In this document: in pieces, positions 25,502-33,700 of the stretch
Layout: each line of letters starts with the position of its first letter
How positions within the stretch are numbered: position 1 is the first letter of the stretch
Assembly: GCA_017439965.1 (NCBI GenBank)
Contig: JAFSID010000098.1
Span: 1-44,786 of the forward strand
Direction: 5' to 3'
From: Clostridia bacterium
GTDB lineage: Bacteria; Bacillota; Clostridia; Oscillospirales; SIG627
Length of the DNA: 44,786 bases
The notes under the pieces: generated by a model
The model's database searches: none
Seen by the model: only the letters and a program-made list of their open reading frames with translations
Told to the model about the DNA's origin: nothing
Position numbers and translations under genes: made by a program

Positions 25502-27121
25502 ATGAAACGAAAAACTAACCCTATGATAATACAGGGTGCAATACTTGCCGCCGCAGGAATAATCACAAAGCTTATAGGCTTCGTTTACCGAATACCTATG
25601 GCAAATCTCCTCGGCGAAGAGGGTAACGGAATTTACTCGGTATCCTTCGGCATATACAACGTTGCGCTGACTCTGTCGTCTTACAGCTTTCCGCTTGCGG
25701 TATCAAAGCTTGTCAGCACAAGGCTTGCGAAAAGGGAGCCGAAAAATGCATTTAAGGCATTTATAACGGCGCTTATCCTTTCGGTGCTTGCAGGACTCGT
25801 ATCCTTCTCAATACTCTTCTTCGGTGCTGATTTACTTGAAGCAATCTACAAGACGGACGGTCTTGCGTATCCCTTGAGAATACTTGCTCCAACCACCTTT
25901 GTAGTAGCGCTTCTCGGTGTATTCCGAGGATATTTTCAGGGTCACTCAAATATGGTACCCACCGCAATTTCGCAGATTTTTGAACAGATTGTCAACGCCG
26001 TTGTGAGTGTAGTTGCAACGCTTGTTGCCTTGAGGATATATGCAGGCGACGAGCATATAAGAGCACTCGGTGCGGCAGGTGCTACCCTTGGCACTCTTAC
26101 GGGAGCCTTGACGGCGCTCGTGTTTATAGTGCTCACCTTTACCTCTCGCCTTGCCTACACTAAGCGCGTTATGGCAAACGATATGTCAAGAGAGGAATAC
26201 AAGCCTCTGCTTATCCGTGAAATGCTTGCGACGATGCTTCCCATTATCATAAGCCAGACTATTTATCAGATAAGCTTTACGGTGGACGATTTGCTCTTCT
26301 CAAACCTTATGCACGCAAGAGGTATTGACGGCAGTGAAATTACAGCGCTTCAGGGCGTATTCAACACGCAATATACACAGCTTATAAATATTCCCATTGC
26401 AATTGCGACGGCTATGGCGGCATCCGCTCTTCCCGAAATCGTAAGGCTTTCGGTACAGAAGAGGCGCTCGGAAAGACGGGAAAAGATAACGACGGTAATT
26501 AAGATAAATATGGCAATTGCCATTCCGTGTGCCGTAGGTCTTTCGGTGCTTGCACATCCGATAATTGCTCTTCTCTTCCCCGGGCTTGTGACCTACCGAA
26601 GCGTTGCCTCAAGTCTCTTGATTTACGGCTCGCTCGGTTGCGTTTTCTATGCGCTCTCAACGGTGACAACCTCGGTGCTTCAGGGCTGCAACAGAATGAG
26701 AATACCCGTCGTCAACGCTTTTCTGTCCTTTATCGTTCATACGCTTATAGTATTTATGCTTTTGAAATTCACAAGGCTCGGAATCTGGGCTCGCCTTATC
26801 GGTGACGTGACCTTCCCTCTTATGATAGCCACTCTCAATATTATTCAGCTAAAAAAGAGAATAGGCTTCACACTTGACAAAAAGCACATATTCCTCTATC
26901 CCCTCGCCTCCTCGCTCGTTATGGGTGCGGTAGCGCTCGGCTTGTACGCTCTTTTAAGGCTTACGCCTATTCCGACCGTTGTATCCTTTGGCTTTACCGT
27001 TTTGATTGCGGTAGCACTTTACGGCTATCTTGTAATCAAGCTCAGGGTATTTTCCGACGACGAGTATCTCGAGCTTCCCGCAGGAAGTAAAATTCTACGC
27101 CTTGCACAAAAAATCAGATAA
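25502..27121 (+). CDS. SpoVB/MurJ-type polysaccharide flippase (MOP superfamily)
   Basis: The 539-residue protein has about 14 membrane helices. The N-terminus IIQGAILAAAGIITKLIGFVYRIPMANLLGEEGNGIYSV and the FRGYFQGHSNMVPTAISQIFEQ motif are characteristic of SpoVB/YtgP proteins, which flip lipid-linked cell-wall precursors. SpoVB acts in spore cortex synthesis, while YtgP-like paralogues can serve as general lipid II flippases. Sequence alone does not separate the two. It is transcribed alone and ends in two terminators. Confidence 0.9.
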   Translation: MKRKTNPMIIQGAILAAAGIITKLIGFVYRIPMANLLGEEGNGIYSVSFGIYNVALTLSSYSFPLAVSKLVSTRLAKREPKNAFKAFITALILSVLAGLVSFSILFFGADLLEAIYKTDGLAYPLRILAPTTFVVALLGVFRGYFQGHSNMVPTAISQIFEQIVNAVVSVVATLVALRIYAGDEHIRALGAAGATLGTLTGALTALVFIVLTFTSRLAYTKRVMANDMSREEYKPLLIREMLATMLPIIISQTIYQISFTVDDLLFSNLMHARGIDGSEITALQGVFNTQYTQLINIPIAIATAMAASALPEIVRLSVQKRRSERREKITTVIKINMAIAIPCAVGLSVLAHPIIALLFPGLVTYRSVASSLLIYGSLGCVFYALSTVTTSVLQGCNRMRIPVVNAFLSFIVHTLIVFMLLKFTRLGIWARLIGDVTFPLMIATLNIIQLKKRIGFTLDKKHIFLYPLASSLVMGAVALGLYALLRLTPIPTVVSFGFTVLIAVALYGYLVIKLRVFSDDEYLELPAGSKILRLAQKIR

Positions 27122-27129
27122 CCAACACA

Positions 27130-27155
27130 AAAGCCACTCGACCTTGAGTGGCTTT
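27130..27155 (+). terminator. First hairpin after the flippase gene
   Basis: AAAGCCACTC (27130-27139) pairs with GAGTGGCTTT (27146-27155). The following T tract is short, so it may assist the stronger terminator downstream. Confidence 0.65.
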
Positions 27156-27163
27156 AGTTATAC

Positions 27164-27191
27164 AAAAAGAGCCGTTTTCACGGCTCTTTTT
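27164..27191 (+). terminator. Second, strong terminator after the flippase gene
   Basis: AAAAAGAGCCGT (27164-27175) pairs with ACGGCTCTTTTT (27180-27191) around TTTC, with Ts beyond. Because both flanks are A/T runs, it may also serve the opposite strand. Confidence 0.85.
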
Positions 27192-27248
27192 TTGTTGTGT
27201 TATTTTTTTACCACTGCGGTATTTGTATTCTTCGATGCCTTTTCTCAA

Positions 27249-28253
27249 TTAATGGAACTCCGTCCAGATATCCTCCTCGGTCTCAGGCTTTGAGGGTGTT
27301 GAGGGCGTGGTGGGATTTGAAGGAGTTGAGGGTGTTGACGGCTTGGAATTATCGGTTACGGTCATACCGTCGGGAAGCGTAAGCTTTTCTACCTCCGCGC
27401 CGTTTTCAAGGGTGAGGCTTGCATCGGATACCGCGAAGGCTATCTCGGAGCAATAGCCCGAGTAAGCAAGGTCAACGCTACCTCTGACAACGATTCTTGA
27501 ACCGACGTTGACGCTCTTGAGAGTCACCTTACCCGTCATACCGTCGGCAATAATCAAATCACGCTGGACCGAGCGACCGTCAATCAAATCAACGCCTGCG
27601 CGGAGCACGACGTTACCGTTTGCCTCGGAGATTTTTTCAAGGTCCTCTTCCCCGTCTATGTAAAGAGAAATGAGATTATACATTACCTGAGCAAACTCGG
27701 CACGGGTAATATTACCGCGAGGATTGAGCTTACCGTTTGAGCCGTTGACGTAGCCTCTCTCAACCATTGAGGAAACGGCACCCTTTGCCCAAGCAGAAAC
27801 AAGCTCCTTATCGCTAAAGTCCTCAAGCGCCTTATCCGATGCGTTTTCATCAAGGCACAAGGCTCTTGCAAGCACGGTGAACGCCTCCTCGCGAGTTACG
27901 GCATTATTGGGATTCATATGCCCTGCGCCGTCACCTCTGAAAACGTTCATCTGATAAGCTTTAGCCATATCACTTCTGTACCACGCATTTTCGGGAATAT
28001 CGGTAAAGGAGGATATATCACCTTCAACGGTTGCGCCGAAGGCACGCGCCGTAATTGCCGCCATCTGCGCTCTGGTCAGGCTTTCACGGGGCTTTAAAAG
28101 ATTTCCGTCACCCGTCAGAAGACCGTTGTCAACGGCACTCTGAAGCGCGGGCGTTGACCAGTCGCTTGGCATATCGTCAAACGCCGATACGGTTATGCTG
28201 AATATAGATATCACCAACAATGCAAAAGCAATATTTTTTAAAATTTTTATAAT
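27249..28253 (-). CDS. Secreted S-layer-homology (SLH) protein, apparent AUU start
   Basis: Three SLH repeats occupy roughly residues 25-195, with motifs such as LTRAQMAAITARAFG, VTREEAFTVLARALC and ITRAEFAQVMYNL. A short beta-rich domain and a Ser/Thr/Pro linker follow (about residues 295-320), ending in WTEFH. SLH domains bind pyruvylated secondary wall polymers, so the protein is wall-anchored. A full signal peptide is obtained only by starting at ATT 28253-28251 (IKILKNIAFALLVISIFSITVSA), eight bases after AAGGAG. The first conventional start, TTG 28220, lies 41 bases past the ribosome site and gives a signal peptide without positive charge. Confidence 0.88.
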   Translation of the reverse strand: MIKILKNIAFALLVISIFSITVSAFDDMPSDWSTPALQSAVDNGLLTGDGNLLKPRESLTRAQMAAITARAFGATVEGDISSFTDIPENAWYRSDMAKAYQMNVFRGDGAGHMNPNNAVTREEAFTVLARALCLDENASDKALEDFSDKELVSAWAKGAVSSMVERGYVNGSNGKLNPRGNITRAEFAQVMYNLISLYIDGEEDLEKISEANGNVVLRAGVDLIDGRSVQRDLIIADGMTGKVTLKSVNVGSRIVVRGSVDLAYSGYCSEIAFAVSDASLTLENGAEVEKLTLPDGMTVTDNSKPSTPSTPSNPTTPSTPSKPETEEDIWTEFH

Positions 28254-28326
28254 CTTTACGACTCCTTATTTTCTTTGCAAGGATATTCTATCACGAAACG
28301 CTGCTTATGTCAAACGGAAATTTGTG

Positions 28327-28353
28327 AAAAAAAAGGCGTCCTTAAAGGACGCC
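28327..28353 (-). terminator. Terminator of the AraC/serine hydrolase operon
   Basis: On the minus strand, GGCGTCC and GGACGCC (28353-28347 and 28341-28335) enclose a five-base loop, followed by eight Ts. Confidence 0.9.
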
Positions 28354-28358
28354 ACGAT

Positions 28359-29861
28359 TTATATGCACTCATTTGAAGCGTGCGCGATGATAGCACCGTT
28401 ATATTCTTCGAGGAAGCCCTCTGCAACCTTAACAAAGCGAACGTACGCACGCTCGCCCTTGAAGGAAAACTCGGCAGTAAAATTACCGAAATATCTGTCG
28501 ATTATCTGTCCCTTGAAGAGTATTTTCTTCTCCTCGCGCCAAGCGGCTGAAAATGCACCGTTATACATAAAGCCGTCGGATGTCACAACTCCGCCGTGGT
28601 CATTCTGGTAGCCAAGCTGAGGAAACTTTTCGAAGGTATTATAACAGAGACCGAAGGGTAACACCTTATTGCCCTGAGCGTTTGTCCAGTGAAGCACTGC
28701 ATTATCCTTCTCAAAGGTAATTGCAAATTGTGTCCAGCCGAGAGGATTGGTGTCGCATTTCCATACTCTGCCGTCAAGCTCGGAGGAATAAGGCGACTCG
28801 GTATCCCCCGTCATAGCGTATAGCTTCAGAGTATCGCCGTAAGCCAGAAGTGAATTATATGAATCAATATCCTCACAAAGAGGCTCGTTCTCGAGGTTTT
28901 CGACTATATGGTCATAGAGCGCTGAAATTATAAGGTCCTCGGCACTTGATAATCCTTGCGTGTCTGCAGTACATACAAAGATAAGATCGTAATCGGGCAG
29001 ACAGACGGTAAATTGAGAGCCCATTCCGTTGAAGGCAAATCCGTCACGCACACGCCATATCTGATATCCATATCCGTATGAAAAGGATGTGTCAAAGCCC
29101 GCGGTCACAATTCCTATATTGTTGTCAGCAAGGCGTGACGTGGCACGCTCAAGATAATCGGAGCTCATGAGCCTTTTGCCATGCCACATACCCTTATTCA
29201 TAACAAAGCGCGCAAATGCCGCCATATCACGCGGTGTGCAGACAAGAGCAGAATCTCCCCACGTATCGCCGTTCTTAGTCTTGAGTATCTCTGCGGTATG
29301 AAAAGCATCAAGATGCGTGAAGATACGCTCGTTCAGGAAATCAAACAAAGTCTTTCCGGTAAGCTTTTCAACGATACTTGAAAGCACCTGAGAGCCTGCC
29401 GAATCATATGACCAACGCATATCGGGAGGCACCGTTGCCTCGTTTCTGTTAAGGTACATATGAGTGCGGTCGGGGTCATCATCGTAAAACCAAAACGGGA
29501 CTCCGTAGCAACCGCAGGTCTCCATTTTAAGCATATTTTCAATTGTCAACTCGGCAAGATAACCGCGAGGGGCACCATCCAGCTTTTCAAAAAAAATATC
29601 ACAAAGCTTATCTTCGAGACTAAGCTTGCCATCCTCAACAAGCAAACCGATAGCCACGGAAACGTAACTCTTGGTTTGGGAATACATTCTGTGGCAGAAA
29701 TCTCTGTCAAAAGGCTTCCAATAAAACTCTCCGAAAATATCATACCCACGCATCAGTATTAACTGATGCATGGGCAGATTTCTCTTTTCCAGAGCTTCGA
29801 CAAACCTTTTAACAGACCTTGAGGATATACCCGCCTTTTCCGGAGTAATAGAATTAAGCAT
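28359..29861 (-). CDS. Serine hydrolase, beta-lactamase superfamily (PF00144), 500 residues
   Basis: The protein has the nucleophile motif Ser61-Gln-Thr-Lys64 (MYSQTKSYVSVAIG) and a Tyr-Asp-Ser (RWSYDSAGSQVLSSIVEKLTG) replacing Tyr-x-Asn. The catalytic domain covers about residues 1-320. A beta-rich C-terminal extension of about 170 residues with many aromatic residues follows. There is no signal peptide. It is co-transcribed with the AraC regulator upstream (spacing 8 bases), so it is probably the regulator's target. It is likely an esterase or peptidase acting on an imported substrate. Confidence 0.88.
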   Translation of the reverse strand: MLNSITPEKAGISSRSVKRFVEALEKRNLPMHQLILMRGYDIFGEFYWKPFDRDFCHRMYSQTKSYVSVAIGLLVEDGKLSLEDKLCDIFFEKLDGAPRGYLAELTIENMLKMETCGCYGVPFWFYDDDPDRTHMYLNRNEATVPPDMRWSYDSAGSQVLSSIVEKLTGKTLFDFLNERIFTHLDAFHTAEILKTKNGDTWGDSALVCTPRDMAAFARFVMNKGMWHGKRLMSSDYLERATSRLADNNIGIVTAGFDTSFSYGYGYQIWRVRDGFAFNGMGSQFTVCLPDYDLIFVCTADTQGLSSAEDLIISALYDHIVENLENEPLCEDIDSYNSLLAYGDTLKLYAMTGDTESPYSSELDGRVWKCDTNPLGWTQFAITFEKDNAVLHWTNAQGNKVLPFGLCYNTFEKFPQLGYQNDHGGVVTSDGFMYNGAFSAAWREEKKILFKGQIIDRYFGNFTAEFSFKGERAYVRFVKVAEGFLEEYNGAIIAHASNECI

Positions 29862-29869
29862 AATTTACC

Positions 29870-30682
29870 TCACTTTGTCTTTTTGTCGTAGGTTGGAGTT
29901 TTTCCGTACATTCGCTTGTAAACCTTAGAAAAATAGTTACTGTCGTTGAATCCGCAGGCAAGCGCCACCTCTGACACCTTTATTTTGGGATTAGTCTTGA
30001 TGAGCGATTCCGCCTTCTTAAGTCTGTAAGCGGTAAGATACTCGTTAAAACCAAAGCCCGTCTCCTTCTTAAAGGTTCTGGAGAGGTGCTCCTTGCTGAC
30101 GTAACAGTAAGCCGCGGTATCCGCAAGGCTTACCTCCTCCGTATAATGAGCGCGTATATACTTTACTGCCTTTTCTACGATTGGAGATTCTTCTTTTTTG
30201 TCTTCTTTTCCTTTCTCTTTATTGCGACTGGAACGGGCTATCATAATAAGAAGCCTATTGAGAAGCATTCTCACGTTTTCCTCAGAAAATTCGTCGGGAG
30301 AATCAGTCTCGTCTTTAATTGCATTAAAGATAGAGACAATTTCACCAATGTGTCTGTCGCTTTTTGCAAAGTACGGAATAGTAGGTAATATATCCCTCAC
30401 TGAATCAGGGATATAATACGAGTCGCAACAAATGAGCAAGCGCGTATGCTCACTTGTTTCGTAGTTGGTTTTATGTATGACGCCCTTGGGGATAAGCGCT
30501 ATGTCTCCTGCGGTAAGGTGGTAGGACTTCTTGTCGATAAAGTACCAGCATGTACCCTCGATAAGATAATACACCTCATAATAGTTATGATAGTGTCCTC
30601 CCGCCTCCGGCATTTGAGAGCTAACCCTTTCAAGTTCTTCATACATAAAAAAGTGCGTAGGGGAAAAATATTCGTCATTCAT
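29870..30682 (-). CDS. AraC family transcriptional regulator with cupin sensor domain
   Basis: The 270-residue protein has an N-terminal cupin (GGHYHNYYEVYYLIEGTC, DIALIPKGVIHKT), a charged linker near 155-170 (NKEKGKEDKKEE) and two C-terminal helix-turn-helix units (SLADTAAYCYVSKEHLSRTFKKETG, KVSEVALACGFNDSNYFSKVYKRMYGKTP). The second is the classic AraC signature. It heads an operon with the serine hydrolase. Its ATG has no ribosome site, and a perfect promoter ends only seven bases before it, so the mRNA appears leaderless. Tandem direct repeats overlap the promoter, consistent with autoregulation. Confidence 0.93.
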   Translation of the reverse strand: MNDEYFSPTHFFMYEELERVSSQMPEAGGHYHNYYEVYYLIEGTCWYFIDKKSYHLTAGDIALIPKGVIHKTNYETSEHTRLLICCDSYYIPDSVRDILPTIPYFAKSDRHIGEIVSIFNAIKDETDSPDEFSEENVRMLLNRLLIMIARSSRNKEKGKEDKKEESPIVEKAVKYIRAHYTEEVSLADTAAYCYVSKEHLSRTFKKETGFGFNEYLTAYRLKKAESLIKTNPKIKVSEVALACGFNDSNYFSKVYKRMYGKTPTYDKKTK

Positions 30683-30688
30683 GGCTCT

Positions 30689-30749
30689 ATTATATAATAA
30701 TAAATCAAAAAAATCAAGAATATATTTTTATTTTATCAAAAAAATCAAG
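30689..30749 (-). promoter_or_regulatory. Promoter and tandem operator of the AraC/serine hydrolase operon
   Basis: The 15-base sequence ATCAAAAAAATCAAG occurs at 30704-30718 and 30735-30749, a 31-base period (three helical turns). The minus-strand -35 TTGATT (30717-30712) lies in the first copy, with a 17-base spacer to TATAAT (30694-30689). The predicted start falls on the ATG at 30682. Confidence 0.65.
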
Positions 30750-30849
30750 GAATCATTGTACAATAATGATACATTATCTTCGTATAATTATGTAAAATCA
30801 CGAATAACGGTACGCATAAGTCAATAGTATCTCAACAAAAAGATAAACA

Positions 30850-30876
30850 GAAAAAGCCGAGTCATATGACTCAGCT
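30850..30876 (-). terminator. Terminator of the Nif3-like gene
   Basis: On the minus strand, AGCTGAGTCAT and ATGACTCGGCT form a hairpin followed by TTTTT just after the stop codon at 30882. Confidence 0.8.
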
Positions 30877-30881
30877 ATTTG

Positions 30882-31661
30882 TTAGTCTATGTAGCTGTAA
30901 AGCTCTCCGCAATCAAAGTATTTGGCAACGACTCCGCATTCGTTCGAAAGCTCACGGTTTATCCTATTTGCAAGGTCCTCCATTGCAAGACGCTCGCTTC
31001 CTGCGTGACCGATAATGATAATTGTTTTCTGCATACCTACCTGAGACATATCGCGGATAGGCTCACAGCAATACCATTCACACGTTTCGCCCGATATGAG
31101 CAGGTCTACGTCGTTGTGAAGCATATCGAGGTAAGTATTCACTCCACGCTGACCGAGCTGAATAGATACCTTTTTCACAAGACCGTCACGGCATCCGACG
31201 ATTCTCGGATGAGCAATCCCCATATTGTCACGGATGTCACGGGCAATCTGCAAAGGTGACAGAGGCTCGTCAAATTCAAAGATGAACTTTCCGTCAAAGC
31301 GTCCCTTCCAGCTCATTCGGTTTACAAGTGATGCTGACACGTCGTCAACGTCTCCGTAATGAGGAGAATCGTGCCAACGGCATACCGCGATATTATGCTT
31401 TTCGAGAAGCTCACGCTTGGTGATATACGGCTTGTATTCAAAAAACTCCTCGGCATCCTTGTGATAAGTCGGCTCGTGAGTCACGATGAGATGCGCTCCC
31501 CATTCAATAGCCTCTCGCAAAACATCGGGGGTTATTACCATACAGGTTGCAACTCTCTCAACCTCACGGTCTGCGTTATCGGTAATTATTCTGTCAACCG
31601 AACCGCCCTTGTCAACGTACTCGGTCAAAAATATCCGTCTTACAAAATCCTTTGCCTTCAT
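30882..31661 (-). CDS. Nif3-like dinuclear metal centre hexameric protein
   Basis: The 259-residue protein belongs to the NIF3/YqfO family. Metal ligands are visible in LIVTHEPTYHK (His near residue 60-65), CRWHDSPHYGDVDDVS and IIIIGHAGSERLAMEDLANRI (near residue 225). Family members are often mislabelled GTP cyclohydrolase I type 2; the true reaction is not settled. This copy is shorter than YqfO, without the central insertion. A multi-hairpin element lies directly upstream. It is monocistronic. Confidence 0.88.
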   Translation of the reverse strand: MKAKDFVRRIFLTEYVDKGGSVDRIITDNADREVERVATCMVITPDVLREAIEWGAHLIVTHEPTYHKDAEEFFEYKPYITKRELLEKHNIAVCRWHDSPHYGDVDDVSASLVNRMSWKGRFDGKFIFEFDEPLSPLQIARDIRDNMGIAHPRIVGCRDGLVKKVSIQLGQRGVNTYLDMLHNDVDLLISGETCEWYCCEPIRDMSQVGMQKTIIIIGHAGSERLAMEDLANRINRELSNECGVVAKYFDCGELYSYID

Positions 31662-31688
31662 TACTTTCTCCTATAACAATAATCAAAA

Positions 31689-31860
31689 GTCGAAATTCAA
31701 GAATTTCGACAGCAAATCTTTGATTTGCTAACAGTTTTCTTTGAGAAAACTGTCGATTTTTGTTCAAATGAATGTAGTCCAAAAAGCAATTTGCTTTTTG
31801 GGGAGGCTGATATATCAGCTTCGAAAAGGCTTTTTGCCTTTTCGACATCCTACATTCATT
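31689..31860. repeat. Cluster of seven consecutive hairpins in an intergenic region
   Basis: Three stems lie back to back: 31689-31710 (GTCGAAATTC, 10 bp), 31711-31729 (AGCAAATC, 8 bp) and 31731-31753 (ACAGTTTTCT, 10 bp). Next, an 11-bp outer stem, AATGAATGTAG (31767-31777) with CTACATTCATT (31850-31860), encloses three more: CCAAAAAGC (31779-31801), GCTGAT (31807-31819) and TCGAAAAGGC (31821-31845). Almost no bases separate neighbouring stems. It occupies most of the gap between two minus-strand genes and contains no reading frame of note. Confidence 0.85.
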
Positions 31861-31911
31861 ATAATTTGTTTTAATAATTCTATCACAAACAAGGAGGCTT
31901 TGCAACGGTTA

Positions 31912-33087
31912 TTATAAATATTTTGAAAGTGTAAAGCGTGCAAGTCTTATGTGGCGTCTTGCAACGGTATATGACATTGCAAGCTCGTCACCGTTATAAT
32001 ACTGAACGAAGGGATAAAAGCAGCTTGAATGCATATGAGCCTGAAGCAAGACCTCGCTTTTTGAAATATCCTCGGTATCAATTTTCACGATACCGATATA
32101 CTCACGGCTGCGAGGTGCGTGGAAAAGATAAAGTCCGCCCTGATAGAGAATAAAGTCACCTCTTGACTGACTGTCGGCAATCTCGACGGGCTTATCCCAT
32201 TTACCCGTATTGAGATCCAGCGCCGTTAAAAAGCCGTAATGATTCGTATCCTGCTGACGCACGAAGTAATAGCATTTGTCACCGTAGACGAAGGTAGCGT
32301 TTTCCCATTTTGAATCGTTGATAAAATCGGGCTGAGCTACGTATTCCCAGGTAACGAGGTCAGAGCTTTTAATAACGCATGTGAAATCTCCGCTGTAAGT
32401 ACCCGAATAATAATAGACCACGCCGTTTTCAACTCGGCTTGAAAGCTTCTGCATAATACCGATATCCGAATACATTTTTTTGCAGGGAATACCGTTTTCA
32501 GCAAGCGCACCTCTTATTCCGCTTGCAGAAAAATCGTTAACTGTACCGTTGACCTTAAATCTGTTGACCGCAACCTCGCCGAGCTTTTTGGTTGAGAGGG
32601 TGAAGGGACAGTAGAAGCGGTAATAATTTTCCTCGACTCTTGCCGTCCACATAACGTATATCGTATCATCATCCTTTTGCATAAGGATGGTATCGTACAC
32701 CATATCTACCTTTTTATTCCCTACTATGTCTCCTATAGTTTGAAGGTCAAGAAAGGTCTTGTTCTCAATATCGTCAATCGGCGCGTAGGCAAGTCTGGCT
32801 GTCTGGTTTGTCGGGTCCTCGGAGGGCTCCTTGGTATTTGCATAATAGGAGACGTATGCATATCCGTCAACCGTTATAAACGTTGAAACGTGCGCCATCT
32901 TATCCCCTTCCTTTTCAAAATCCGAAATGAAGCACGCCTCAATCTCATCGGCAAAGGCATCCCCCTTCTTTACAGCCTCCTCGCTTACGTCGAGGCTGAT
33001 TCTTTTGGCAACGTTGGAAATGGGAGCTCCCTCTGTAATTATCAATTCCTTTTGAGTCTTAAAATCCTCGGAAAATACCTTGTTCAT
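31912..33087 (-). CDS. Uncharacterised cytoplasmic protein, probable beta-propeller of the glycosidase/sialidase type
   Basis: I place the start at ATG 33087-33085, behind AAAGGAGAGAAGAAA and overlapping the YgjV stop (ATGA). A longer frame to 33126 lacks a ribosome site. The 391-residue product has repeated beta-strand patterns separated by turns with Trp/Tyr (VYYYSGTYSGDFTCVIKSSDLVTWEYVAQPDF, KCYYFVRQQDTNHYGF, FILYQGGLYLFHAPRS), as in five-bladed GH43/GH32 or sialidase propellers. I cannot point to a catalytic triad. No signal peptide. It is co-transcribed with a YgjV-like membrane protein and lies opposite an AraC regulator. Confidence 0.7.
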   Translation of the reverse strand: MNKVFSEDFKTQKELIITEGAPISNVAKRISLDVSEEAVKKGDAFADEIEACFISDFEKEGDKMAHVSTFITVDGYAYVSYYANTKEPSEDPTNQTARLAYAPIDDIENKTFLDLQTIGDIVGNKKVDMVYDTILMQKDDDTIYVMWTARVEENYYRFYCPFTLSTKKLGEVAVNRFKVNGTVNDFSASGIRGALAENGIPCKKMYSDIGIMQKLSSRVENGVVYYYSGTYSGDFTCVIKSSDLVTWEYVAQPDFINDSKWENATFVYGDKCYYFVRQQDTNHYGFLTALDLNTGKWDKPVEIADSQSRGDFILYQGGLYLFHAPRSREYIGIVKIDTEDISKSEVLLQAHMHSSCFYPFVQYYNGDELAMSYTVARRHIRLARFTLSKYL

Positions 33088-33584
33088 TTTCTTCTCTCCT
33101 TTATAAACGATATAATTATTGAGCAAATTGCAATTGATTCGTTGATTACGCCGATATATGAGCCGACGTAAAAATCGTATATCATAAACGTAATTGATAC
33201 GGGTAACGATATAAGCTTCGTAAGTCGCGGATTGTCAAGCCACAATGATATTGTAACGAAGGTTGACGCCGTTATTGGCAACAGATTAAAGACAGAATGA
33301 AAGGTGCGGAAGCCGAGCGCCCAGTTTATGAGTATAAAGACTATTGGCCATACAACGCTTCCCGCCCACTTCTTGTCCTTGCGGTTTATAAACACAAGCT
33401 CACGGAATATTCCGACGAAATTCGGTATCATTCCCGCATATCCGCCAAGGCATAAATAATGCGCCACCCAGAATACGTCTGCCGAAAGCTTTGAGAAAAT
33501 CAGTTTTTTCCTTTCCTTCTGCTGATAGATGCAAAACAGAGATATCATAGCACCTATACCGAAAAGCTGAGCAATTATATTCAT
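33084..33584 (-). CDS. YgjV family inner membrane protein
   Basis: The 166-residue protein has five or six hydrophobic helices. The N-terminus (IIAQLFGIGAMISLFCIYQQKERKKLIFSKLSADVFWVAHYLCLGGYAGMIPN) matches the Imp-YgjV family (PF10688), whose function is unknown. In enterobacteria ygjV lies near hexuronate genes. It is the first gene of a pair with the propeller protein, divergent from an AraC regulator, so a sugar-related role is possible. Confidence 0.85.
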   Translation of the reverse strand: MNIIAQLFGIGAMISLFCIYQQKERKKLIFSKLSADVFWVAHYLCLGGYAGMIPNFVGIFRELVFINRKDKKWAGSVVWPIVFILINWALGFRTFHSVFNLLPITASTFVTISLWLDNPRLTKLISLPVSITFMIYDFYVGSYIGVINESIAICSIIISFIKERRK

Positions 33585-33700
33585 AAATCTTCACTTTCTC
33601 ATTGCAATTTAATAATTGTTGTGATACAATTATATTGTAGATTCAGGTATTATTAAATGCATAATATTGGACAAAAATAACACTATCTTGGAGAAAGCAT

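Noticed and set aside
31689..31860. CRISPR array
   Set aside because: The hairpin arms differ from one another and there are no repeats of constant sequence or spacers.
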